NCBI RefSeq assembly: GCF_028714655.1 | Contig: NZ_JAQTLY010000004.1 | Coordinates: 100,546-164,545, forward strand | Source: Sulfurimonas sp. | Lineage (GTDB): Bacteria; Campylobacterota; Campylobacteria; Campylobacterales; Sulfurimonadaceae | Reading direction: 5' to 3' | Length of the DNA stretch: 64,000 nucleotides | Shown here: positions 16,833-24,822 of the stretch, piece after piece | Position numbering within the stretch: the first letter of the stretch is position 1 | How the letters are laid out: each line of letters starts with the position of its first letter | Program-made: the position numbers and the translations under genes | Notes under the pieces: generated by a model | What the model saw: the letters and a program-made list of their open reading frames with translations, nothing else | Databases searched by the model: none | Told to the model about the DNA's origin: nothing

Positions 16833-18170
16833 TCAAATTCCCATCCCATTCAACTGATTTGCCACATACATAGCGTGATTGTCCGTCATTCCGACAATGT
16901 AGTCGATAACTCTTTGATACATATTGTACAAACTCTCTGTTTTTTTAGGTCTGTTTTCACCCATAAGTTCCAGTGCTCTTTTGTATCTAAAAGAGAGTTT
17001 TGACTCATCCTCCTTTTTGTAAAGCTCATACGAAGCATGCATCAGATTTTCAAGCAGAGTCTCTATTATGTTATAAGCTCCGAGTTCTAGTTCTATTTTT
17101 CTTTTTTCATTAAATATTTTTTGGCTTCCAAGTCTTTTTGCTTCTTTGATGGCAGTTTGAAACTCTTTTTTTCTAAAGACTTCAATCAAATCTTTTGGCT
17201 GTTCATCGCTTATGATGGCATCAAAATTTTCTTCAAAAACATCCATCGTATGCACGGCTAAGAGGTGTATGGAGACAGCAACCAGTCTTGAGACTTTTTT
17301 TGTATCCTCAATACTCACATCCGAGTATATTTTTACTACCTCATCTTCGCCGCAAATGAGGGTAAATATATTTTTTGTATCTTCAAGCGTTATGATCTTA
17401 AGCTCCAGAGCATCTTGTAAATCCAGCAACCCGTAACAAATATCATCAGAGGCTTCCATAAGGTAAGAGAGCGGATGTCTTTTGTAAGAGCCGTCTATAT
17501 TAACAAGTCCAAGTTCTAAAAATAGAGTTCTAAAAAACTCAGCTTCGCTTTGAAAAAAGTTGAACTTCGATTTTCCTAGATGTTCACATCTGCCTGATGA
17601 GTAAGGATACTTTACCAAAGTACCGAGTGTTGCAAAAGTAAGTCTCATTCCTCCGCAAAAAAGGTTATTCTCTATCTGACTTACAATCCTAAAACTCTGT
17701 GCATTTCCGTCAATATGGATAAAATCTTCAAGCTCATCTTTTGAGAGTTCTTTTAAAAAATTTTTATCTCGATTACTCTCAAACCACTCTTTTATAACCT
17801 CCTCTCCCGCATGTCCAAATGGCGGATTTCCGATGTCATGAGCTAAACATGCTGTCTGAATTATATATGCGACATCATAAGGGTCTATCTCTATTTCAGG
17901 ATATTTTTTACTTAAAAATTCTCCTGCCCTAAGCCCTAAACTTCGCCCGACACTTGCAACTTCTAAGCTGTGAGTCAGTCTGTTATGAACATGGTCGTTT
18001 TTTGAGAGAGGATGCACCTGCGTCTTTTTTGAGAGCCTTCTAAATGAGTTTGAAAATATTACCCTGTCGTAATCTTTATGAAAACTGCTTCGATAATACT
18101 TCTGTTCATCATCCTCTTTTGTATCATTAATGCCGTAGTACCTCTTATTTGACAGTAGCTTTTTAAACAT
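16833..18170 (-). CDS. dgt: dGTPase-like HD domain triphosphohydrolase
   Basis: The 445-aa enzyme splits dNTPs into nucleoside and triphosphate. The HD metal site is visible as RLTHSLEVASVGRS and CLAHDIGNPPFGHAGE. Length and motifs fit the dGTPase-like family; some members also restrict phage by depleting dNTPs, but this appears to be the ordinary chromosomal copy. It stands alone, divergent from lemA, with an ATG start. Confidence 0.92.
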   Translation of the reverse strand: MFKKLLSNKRYYGINDTKEDDEQKYYRSSFHKDYDRVIFSNSFRRLSKKTQVHPLSKNDHVHNRLTHSLEVASVGRSLGLRAGEFLSKKYPEIEIDPYDVAYIIQTACLAHDIGNPPFGHAGEEVIKEWFESNRDKNFLKELSKDELEDFIHIDGNAQSFRIVSQIENNLFCGGMRLTFATLGTLVKYPYSSGRCEHLGKSKFNFFQSEAEFFRTLFLELGLVNIDGSYKRHPLSYLMEASDDICYGLLDLQDALELKIITLEDTKNIFTLICGEDEVVKIYSDVSIEDTKKVSRLVAVSIHLLAVHTMDVFEENFDAIISDEQPKDLIEVFRKKEFQTAIKEAKRLGSQKIFNEKRKIELELGAYNIIETLLENLMHASYELYKKEDESKLSFRYKRALELMGENRPKKTESLYNMYQRVIDYIVGMTDNHAMYVANQLNGMGI

Positions 18171-18206
18171 TTTTTATTTCCATATATAGGGATTTTATAT
18201 TGCTAT

Positions 18207-18212
18207 ATTATA
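18207..18212 (-). promoter_or_regulatory. Probable -10 box of dgt
   Basis: A minus-strand TATAAT lies 37 bp before the dgt ATG. No clear -35 is present. Confidence 0.45.
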
Positions 18213-18290
18213 CCAAACCCAATTAACTTTACTCACTTTCAACCATTTTTGGATAGACTATTGCACTAACCTCATCCAAAGGATTTGCTC

Positions 18291-18845
18291 ATGTCAACTT
18301 CGCTTATCATAGTTATAGTTCTAGCCCTTGTTCTTGTTTTGATGTACAACTCGCTTGTAGGAAAGAAAAATCAAGTAGAAAATATTTTTGCAAGTGTAGA
18401 TACGGTTCTTAGAAAACGCTATGACCTTATCCCAAACCTTGTTGCAAGCGTGAGCAAATATATGGATCATGAAAAATCGCTTCTTGAAAATGTTACTAAA
18501 CTTCGTGCAGAAGCAAACAGACCAAACCTAAGCGATACAGATAAAATCGCCCTTGATGCAAAAGTAACCTCCGCTCTTGGCTCTATCATGGTGGCGGTTG
18601 AGAACTACCCTGAGCTAAAAGCAAACGAAAATGTTATGCACCTGCAACACACCCTGCACGAGGTTGAAGAGCAGATATCTGCGGCTAGACGCGCATACAA
18701 CCAGAGCGTAACGGACTACAACAATGCTATAGAGATGGTTCCGACAAGTTTTATGGCTTCGCTTATGAACTACAAACGAAAAGAGGTGTTTGCCATAGTT
18801 GAAGAGCAGCGCCAAAATGTAAATGTCAAAGAGCTTTTTAGCTAA
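18291..18845 (+). CDS. lemA: LemA family protein
   Basis: The 184-aa protein has one N-terminal membrane helix (about 4-20) followed by the helical LemA domain with the conserved VDTVLRKRYDLIPNLV and YN.AI...P motifs. The ATG at 18291 was chosen because AAAGGA is 7 nt upstream. It is followed by a DUF3137 membrane protein, a common pairing. The exact function is unknown. Confidence 0.92.
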   Translation: MSTSLIIVIVLALVLVLMYNSLVGKKNQVENIFASVDTVLRKRYDLIPNLVASVSKYMDHEKSLLENVTKLRAEANRPNLSDTDKIALDAKVTSALGSIMVAVENYPELKANENVMHLQHTLHEVEEQISAARRAYNQSVTDYNNAIEMVPTSFMASLMNYKRKEVFAIVEEQRQNVNVKELFS

Positions 18846-18856
18846 CGGCTTTTGTG

Positions 18857-19798
18857 ATGAAAAGCGTAAGCGAGCTTACAGACTTTTACTATAACGATCT
18901 ATTTCCTACTTTGCAAAAGCTGGAGAATGATAGAAAAAGTCTCAGACACAGAATTATCTTTGTTGCTATAACAGTTAGTGCTATTTTTGCCGCTATCGCT
19001 TACGCTTTAAATAACTATTATGACTTTATCATCTTTATATATATTGCTATTGGCGCACTGATTTATAAATTTATGATAAAAGATTACACACATGAATTTA
19101 AAATGAGTGTCATAAAACCGCTTATTCATGCGATAGACAAAACTCTACTCTACTCCTCTGCAACTCATGTTTCAGAGTATCTTTTTAAACACTCAAAGCT
19201 TTTTGCCGATCCCGACAGAATGAGCGGAAATGATTATGTCAAAGGTCAAATTGACGGTATAAATATCCAGTTTTCAGACATACATGCCCAAAAGAAAAAT
19301 CAAAATTCCAAAGGCAAAGATAGCTGGAGTACGATATTTCAAGGGCTTTTTATAGTTGCCGATTTTAACAAACACTTTAACGGAGAAACGGTTGTTTTGC
19401 CCGATACCGCTCAAAGCACATTCGGCGATATCATAGGGCATTGGCTGCAATCAAATAATGCCTCCAGAGATGAGCTGGTTAAAATGGATGACCCTGAATT
19501 TGAAAAAGAGTTTGTCGTCTACTCATCGGATCAGATAGAAGCAAGGTATATCTTATCCCACTCGCTTATGAAAAAACTGCTTGACTTTAAACACAAATCA
19601 AAACACCCCGTTTATATCTCATTTATCGGTACTCATATCTATATGGCTATCAGTTATGACAAAGATTTGTTTGAGCCGTCCGTATTTCATTCGCTTTTAG
19701 ATTATAAAGTAGCGATGGAGTATGTAAAAACCCTGCATTTAGCCATCGGAGTCGTAGAGGAGTTAAAACTAAATCAAAAACTATGGAGCAAAGTATGA
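18857..19798 (+). CDS. DUF3137 membrane protein
   Basis: The 313-aa protein has two adjacent membrane helices (about 33-75) and a soluble C-terminal domain of the DUF3137 type. It starts 11 bp after lemA and overlaps the EI24 gene by 4 bp, so the three genes form one operon. DUF3137 proteins often travel with LemA; no biochemical role is known. ATG start at 18857; a GTG is directly upstream. Confidence 0.8.
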   Translation: MKSVSELTDFYYNDLFPTLQKLENDRKSLRHRIIFVAITVSAIFAAIAYALNNYYDFIIFIYIAIGALIYKFMIKDYTHEFKMSVIKPLIHAIDKTLLYSSATHVSEYLFKHSKLFADPDRMSGNDYVKGQIDGINIQFSDIHAQKKNQNSKGKDSWSTIFQGLFIVADFNKHFNGETVVLPDTAQSTFGDIIGHWLQSNNASRDELVKMDDPEFEKEFVVYSSDQIEARYILSHSLMKKLLDFKHKSKHPVYISFIGTHIYMAISYDKDLFEPSVFHSLLDYKVAMEYVKTLHLAIGVVEELKLNQKLWSKV

Positions 19799-20571
19799 GC
19801 GAAAAAGAGATACTGCTTCTTAGCATCAAAGATTTTTTAACTCCTAAAATGCTCAAATTCGCCATATTGCCTTTTATAATCAGTTTGATAGTTATGTACA
19901 TTCTCTTTCTTATCATAGCGGGAATCGGAATTGAACAGCTCGGCACTCTGCAGGTGTATAGTTCTCAAACTACTATCCAAAACGGCGTACCGCACACCGA
20001 AAGTCTAAGCACCGTGCTTGAGGGTTCAGCAATCATAAAATTTTTGATGAGCCATGCCATAACTTCTTGGCTGGCAACTTTTCTCATCTACGCAATAGGC
20101 GGTTTTTTAACTATCTACATCTCTATATTTTTTGCCGTTGTCATCATAGGTTTTTTAACCCCGTTTATCTTAAGAGAGCTTCAAGCAAGACACTATAGAG
20201 ATGTTGAGATGATAGGTTACGGGAATTTAGCGTACTTCATCTTTTTAGCCATAAAATGGACATTGGCTATGCTCGCGCTCTTTATCTTGCTTATACCGTT
20301 TTACTTTATTCCGCTTTTAAATATAGTCGCACTAAATATTCCTCTTTACTACTTTTTTCACAAGATGCTGACACTCGATGTCTCTTCAAGTATATGTACG
20401 GCTGAGGAGGAGAAGCAGATAAACTTTTTCAACACAAACAAAATAAAAATGAAAACTTTAGCACTCTACCTACTATCACTCATCCCGTTTGCCGTATTCT
20501 TCGGAGCAATCTTTTTTGTTATTTATCTTGGACATACATATTTTGTGGAGGTTAGGAAGATTCGTGCTTAA
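19795..20571 (+). CDS. EI24 (CysZ-like) membrane protein
   Basis: The 258-aa protein has four to six membrane helices and the EI24/CysZ-type layout. The ATG at 19795 overlaps the previous stop (ATGA) and has GGAG 6 nt upstream. The last 48 codons exist a second time at 24231-24398 beyond the kup block, so the C-terminus (VRKIRA) may be a replacement for an older end (VKKLRSYK). Transport of sulfate or another solute is only a family-level guess. Confidence 0.8.
   Translation: MSEKEILLLSIKDFLTPKMLKFAILPFIISLIVMYILFLIIAGIGIEQLGTLQVYSSQTTIQNGVPHTESLSTVLEGSAIIKFLMSHAITSWLATFLIYAIGGFLTIYISIFFAVVIIGFLTPFILRELQARHYRDVEMIGYGNLAYFIFLAIKWTLAMLALFILLIPFYFIPLLNIVALNIPLYYFFHKMLTLDVSSSICTAEEEKQINFFNTNKIKMKTLALYLLSLIPFAVFFGAIFFVIYLGHTYFVEVRKIRA
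20338..20571 (+). repeat. Direct-repeat copy 1: 3' end of the EI24 gene
   Basis: This stretch is repeated at 24231-24398 with about 85% identity over the last 141 bases. Copy 2 lacks 72 bp (20356-20427), an exact 24-codon deletion between short T-rich repeats. The two copies bracket the kdpE-kdpD-kup block. Confidence 0.85.
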
Positions 20572-20597
20572 TACTTTGAAAGTTTTTTTAAAGTATT
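20570..20597. terminator. Hairpin between the EI24 and kdpE stops
   Basis: AATACTTT (20570-20577) pairs with AAAGTATT (20590-20597), with a T7 run in the loop region. The genes converge here, so it may act in both directions. Confidence 0.45.
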
Positions 20598-21276
20598 ATC
20601 CTATAAACCTGTATCCTATGCCTGTTTCTGTTCTAATTCTCGTAGGTCTGGATGGATTTGGTTCTATTTTTTGTCTTAATTGATTTATAAAAATTCTTAG
20701 ATAATGAATCTCTTGTTGATAACCTACACCCCAAACTTCTTTTAAAAGCCAATTATATGTCAAAACTTTACCTTTGTGCTTCATAAATAATTTTAATAAT
20801 TCAAACTCTTTTGGTGTACATTTGAGTTCATTGCTATCCAAATGGATTGTGTGATTGTTTATATCAAGAGTTAAATTTTCACTTTCAATAATCGTAGAAG
20901 TACAATTCTCAGTTTCAAATCTTCTTAATGTGGCTTTTATACGAGCGAGTAATTCACCCGTACTAAAAGGCTTTGTTACATAGTCATCCGCTCCACCTTC
21001 TAAAAGTGCTATTTTTGCCTCTTCGTTATCCCTAGATGATAAAACAATTACAGGTATCGTACTCCACTCTCTGAGTTGTTTTAAAAAATCTTTGCCGTCC
21101 ATATCAGGAAGTGTCAAATCAAGAAGTATAAGATTTGGCAGATGGTTTAGAGAATATAGCAAACCATCTTTTGCCGTTGTAGCTTGAATTGTTGAATAGC
21201 CACCGGCACCCAGTGCCAAATCAAGAAGTTTTTGTATTGATTTTTCATCATCCACTATTAAAATTTTTGGTTTCAT
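20596..21276 (-). CDS. kdpE: KdpE-like response regulator
   Basis: The 226-aa OmpR-type regulator has a receiver domain (acidic D9/D10, phospho-acceptor D53 in LLDLTLPDMDG, K102 in VTKPF) and a winged helix (TPKEFELLKLFMKHKG ... RTETGIGYRF). The winged-helix sequence is KdpE-like. It overlaps the kinase gene (ATGA) and lies in an operon with kup rather than kdpFABC. Its probable job is potassium- or turgor-dependent control of kup, inferred from context. Confidence 0.9.
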   Translation of the reverse strand: MKPKILIVDDEKSIQKLLDLALGAGGYSTIQATTAKDGLLYSLNHLPNLILLDLTLPDMDGKDFLKQLREWSTIPVIVLSSRDNEEAKIALLEGGADDYVTKPFSTGELLARIKATLRRFETENCTSTIIESENLTLDINNHTIHLDSNELKCTPKEFELLKLFMKHKGKVLTYNWLLKEVWGVGYQQEIHYLRIFINQLRQKIEPNPSRPTRIRTETGIGYRFIG

Positions 21277-22274
21277 TCAGCCCTCTTGGGTAAAAATAAT
21301 TCTGCAAAAAATCGCTCATTATCAGATTTCAGCGTCAGTGTACCACGATGAATTTCTGCAATTAGTTGTACAACATGAAGTCCCAATCCTAAACCTCGCT
21401 TGGATGACGCGTTAGATAATCTTACAAATGGTTTGATTGCCTCGCAGAGTTCATTGACTGAGGGAATAGTACCTTGATTACTAACTATAATCAATACTCC
21501 ATGCGGTTTTTCTGTTACAGTAACAACAACATCAAAGCCATACTTGAAAGCATTATCCAAAAGATTAATCAAAGCTTGTTCAATAAAAATGGCATTTGCA
21601 TAAATTGTTGGAATATTTTGAGATATTACAAAGTTTGCTGTTTGCTCTTTTTCTGTTTTAAGTAATGCACTGCCAATAATATCTTCTAAATCACAAATAT
21701 CTTTCTTTAGATGCAGTATGCCATTTTTAAGCTTTGCCGAATTGATAAGATTATGAATCAATTGTTCCATATCTTCTGCATTTTCATCAATTGTTTCAAT
21801 CAGTTGTATTCGCTCTTTATCACTTAAAATTAAATTTTGCTCCAACAGTCCGGATGAGCAACCTTTGATAACGGCAAGCGGTGTACGCAACTCATGTGAA
21901 AGAGACTCAAGAAGTGCATCTTGAATTTTTTCAGATATTTCTAGTTCTTTTGCAATAGCAGCTTGTTTTGCCAAGGAAGAGACCATTTGACCGGTAACTA
22001 CCATTATAATGAAACTAATAAGATAATTTGCATCAGCTACTGTAAGGCTAAATCGTGGCGGAATAAATAAAACATCAAAAGACAACACGGATAGCAAAGA
22101 GATAAAAAGAACCTCTTTTCTTTCATTGTGAAGTGCCGAAAAAAGAATCGGCACCATAAAAAGCATAGCAGTATTTAGAAGGTTGAGCATATCGAAAAAT
22201 AGAAGCGAAAAAATAGAAATTAATACAAGCAACCCAATGCTAATCATAAATCTACTTTTTTCATAATATTTCAT
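21273..22274 (-). CDS. kdpD: Short KdpD-like sensor histidine kinase
   Basis: The 333-aa kinase has the KdpD membrane module (DUF4118, four helices, FIPPRFSLTVADANYL) followed by HisKA (SHELRTPLAVIKG, H127) and HATPase_c (NLLDNAFKYG, RGLGLGLHVV). The 500 or so cytoplasmic residues that precede the membrane part in classical KdpD, including the universal-stress domain, are absent. It is 2 bp after kup and coupled to the regulator gene. Both catalytic boxes are intact. Confidence 0.88.
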   Translation of the reverse strand: MKYYEKSRFMISIGLLVLISIFSLLFFDMLNLLNTAMLFMVPILFSALHNERKEVLFISLLSVLSFDVLFIPPRFSLTVADANYLISFIIMVVTGQMVSSLAKQAAIAKELEISEKIQDALLESLSHELRTPLAVIKGCSSGLLEQNLILSDKERIQLIETIDENAEDMEQLIHNLINSAKLKNGILHLKKDICDLEDIIGSALLKTEKEQTANFVISQNIPTIYANAIFIEQALINLLDNAFKYGFDVVVTVTEKPHGVLIIVSNQGTIPSVNELCEAIKPFVRLSNASSKRGLGLGLHVVQLIAEIHRGTLTLKSDNERFFAELFLPKRAE

Positions 22275-22276
22275 TG

Positions 22277-24118
22277 TTAAATCTCGGCTCTTCTTGAAAC
22301 TCCAATGAGTTTTTCATGCGGAAAATTATAAAAACTTGCAAAGCTAGGCGAAATATTTTTGACCAATGAAAAAAGTTTCCAATGAAGTTTTTTGGAAACA
22401 ATCTCCTCATCACCATAAAAAATGGTTCGCTCATCAATCCCTTTTTCTTTCAAAATTTTTTCCATATTGAGCATTTCCATATACCCTACATGAATTAACA
22501 ACAAATCAATCCCCGTTGATAGTGGTGAAAGTTCACTATTCACACCCAACGGTTCACTTGACGGTTTGACACTTACTATGATATTTCTCTCATACATAAT
22601 ACCATTTTGAAACATAGTTTTTGCAATATATGCCGGAATACTATCAGCTTGTCTTGCAAAAAACAGAGCAACACCTTTTATGTGAGTTCCCTTTGGGTAT
22701 TGTTCATTGTACTCTAACAAAAACTCATTTTTTGCTATCGGTGACAATGATTTATAAAGGCGTTTTTGCCCTTGTGTGTATAGTATTATTAACCCAAGAG
22801 GAATAGATGCTATTATCAAAGACCAATACCCGCCATGTGGTATTTTCATCAAACATGACATAAAAAATATAAAGCTTGTTGCTCCTGATGCTATAGCAAA
22901 CAACATTTTAATTTTTTCATTTCTATATGCAAATATCATTGACATTAAAATACCCGTAATGCTCATTGCCCCTGCTACTGCCAAACCATAAGCTGCTGCT
23001 AATTTGCCTGATTCTTGAAAAACAAAAAGCATAATAATTACACAAACAAACAAAAACCAATTTACTGAGCCGACATAGATTTGTGAACGAAGTTCATGTG
23101 ATGTATAGTCAACCCTAAAATGAGGGAAAATTCGTGTTGTCATCGCTTGATAAAGGACAGAAAATATTCCGCTTATCATAGCCTGTGATGCGATGACCGT
23201 TGCCATAATCGTTAAAATCAAAAATGGTACATACAATGCGGGAGAAAAATCTTTTGTCATCTCAAATAAAGGACTTTTAATCGCATCTGGGTGTGAAAGT
23301 AAAAATGCACCTTGCCCGTAATAACTTAAAATTAAAGCACAAAAAGCAAAAAGCCAACCTTTTAATATTGGCAATCGTCCCAAATGTCCCATATCAGCGT
23401 AAAGTGCTTCACCTCCTGTAGCAGCCAAAAGAACATCTGCCAACATAACAAATGTAATAAAAGGATGCTCAATTGCAAAATTCAAAGCATATAATGGGTT
23501 CATAGCAGCAAAGATTGTAAAATCTTGAGCAACATAATAAAGCCCGACACTAGCCAAACTCAAAAACCATACAACCATAATCGGTCCAAATGCTGAAGCA
23601 ACTTTTTCTACGCCTCTTTTTTGAACGGCAAAAAGTGCAAAAGCAATAAGAGAAGCGATAATCAGCAAAGTAATTTTTGGAGTTTCTTCATAATCAGGTA
23701 TGAGTATAATCCCCTCCACAGCACTCAAAATACTAATAGCAGGCGTAATTACACCATCGCCAATCATTAAAGAAACTCCAAAAAATCCCAAAATAGAAAC
23801 AGCCCCTACTGCTTTTGCATTTTTAATATACGGGAGCAGTAACTGAACCAATACAACGGTTCCGCCTTCTCCTCTTTTACTAAGGCTTGTTGCTAACCAT
23901 GCATATTGAATGGTTACCAGCATAGTCATTGTCCAAAATACAAACGACAAAATACCGTATAAATTCTCGATTGTCGGTGCTATTAATGTACATATTATTG
24001 CTATGGTATAAATTGGACTTGTACCAATATCACCATAAACAACACCTAATGCTTTTACAACCATCATCTCATTTTTTATCCGCTCCCGCAATATCACATA
24101 AACTTCCTCAACTTTCAT
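22277..24118 (-). CDS. kup: Kup-type potassium uptake permease
   Basis: The 613-aa protein has about 12 membrane helices and a cytoplasmic tail. The KUP/HAK/KT signature GVVYGDIGTSPIYT is near the N-terminus, followed by SKRGEGGTVVL. The family imports K+ with protons. It is the first gene of kup-kdpD-kdpE. The ATG at 24118 gives a normal length. Confidence 0.95.
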   Translation of the reverse strand: MKVEEVYVILRERIKNEMMVVKALGVVYGDIGTSPIYTIAIICTLIAPTIENLYGILSFVFWTMTMLVTIQYAWLATSLSKRGEGGTVVLVQLLLPYIKNAKAVGAVSILGFFGVSLMIGDGVITPAISILSAVEGIILIPDYEETPKITLLIIASLIAFALFAVQKRGVEKVASAFGPIMVVWFLSLASVGLYYVAQDFTIFAAMNPLYALNFAIEHPFITFVMLADVLLAATGGEALYADMGHLGRLPILKGWLFAFCALILSYYGQGAFLLSHPDAIKSPLFEMTKDFSPALYVPFLILTIMATVIASQAMISGIFSVLYQAMTTRIFPHFRVDYTSHELRSQIYVGSVNWFLFVCVIIMLFVFQESGKLAAAYGLAVAGAMSITGILMSMIFAYRNEKIKMLFAIASGATSFIFFMSCLMKIPHGGYWSLIIASIPLGLIILYTQGQKRLYKSLSPIAKNEFLLEYNEQYPKGTHIKGVALFFARQADSIPAYIAKTMFQNGIMYERNIIVSVKPSSEPLGVNSELSPLSTGIDLLLIHVGYMEMLNMEKILKEKGIDERTIFYGDEEIVSKKLHWKLFSLVKNISPSFASFYNFPHEKLIGVSRRAEI

Positions 24119-24230
24119 TTTAAAAGTTGATTATATAACCAAAGATATATTTAAAATATAACGAATATACTAGAAAAATATAATATTTTTATAAAATAAT
24201 CACAGTATTTAAAAAGCTCATATACTATAA
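24119..24230. other. Kup leader region
   Basis: Very AT-rich. A minus-strand TATAAT lies about 15 bp before the kup ATG and is too close for an ordinary leader; other TATA-like boxes lie upstream. No gene is seen. Confidence 0.4.
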
Positions 24231-24398
24231 ATTTTTCTTTACTACTTTTTCAACGCAAACAAAATAAGAATGAAAACTTTAACACTCTATCTTCTATCAC
24301 TCATCCCGTTTGCCTTATTTTTTGGAACAATCTTTTTTGTTATCTACATTGGGCATACATATTTTTTAGAGGTTAAGAAACTGCGCTCTTACAAATAA
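24231..24398 (+). pseudogene. Remnant second copy of the EI24 gene 3' end
   Basis: This 168-bp piece reads in frame as the end of the EI24 protein (LYYFF-NANKIRMKTL ... VKKLRSYK, stop at 24396). Most differences from 20428-20568 are conservative or synonymous, so both copies evolved as coding sequence. There is no start codon or promoter, and it lies just beyond the kup block. It is best read as the displaced original end of the EI24 gene, or the last piece of a tandem paralogue. Confidence 0.8.
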
Positions 24399-24402
24399 CC
24401 CT

Positions 24403-24822
24403 TTACTCTTTTTTTATCTCTAAATCATCCATCATCTCATCAATGAGCTTCGTAAAGTGAGCTTCACTAAGCTTGCCTCTGTAGTCCATATATGCCGTAT
24501 AAATTTTGCTCTCCTTATAAAAGAGCGTTATAGCGACAAGACCGTCATATGCCGTATTTGAAGTTGCTTTTACAAGAGCATTATTGCAGCTGTTTTTATA
24601 GCTCCTATGCTCAACACTTAGTTTATACTCGGACTTTTCAACCAAAAAGCCCTTTTTTTGCAGAGCGCTTTTTATAAACTTGTTTGAAAACAGGTCAGTT
24701 GAATCTATCTCTATTTTTTCTATTTTTATGCCTATTTTACTCTTGTCGTTTATATTTTTAAAAACTTTTCCGTCACATCCTAAAAAAAATATTAAGAGCA
24801 AAAACAGCAAAATATTTTTCAC
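24403..24822 (-). CDS. Small lipoprotein of unknown function
   Basis: The 139-aa protein has a hydrophobic signal peptide ending in a lipobox (FFLGC, Cys about 16), so it should be a membrane-anchored lipoprotein. The start is a GTG that overlaps the helicase stop (GTGA). No known domain was recognised in the mature part. It follows the UvrD-like helicase gene, probably in the same transcript. Confidence 0.65.
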   Translation of the reverse strand: MKNILLFLLLIFFLGCDGKVFKNINDKSKIGIKIEKIEIDSTDLFSNKFIKSALQKKGFLVEKSEYKLSVEHRSYKNSCNNALVKATSNTAYDGLVAITLFYKESKIYTAYMDYRGKLSEAHFTKLIDEMMDDLEIKKE

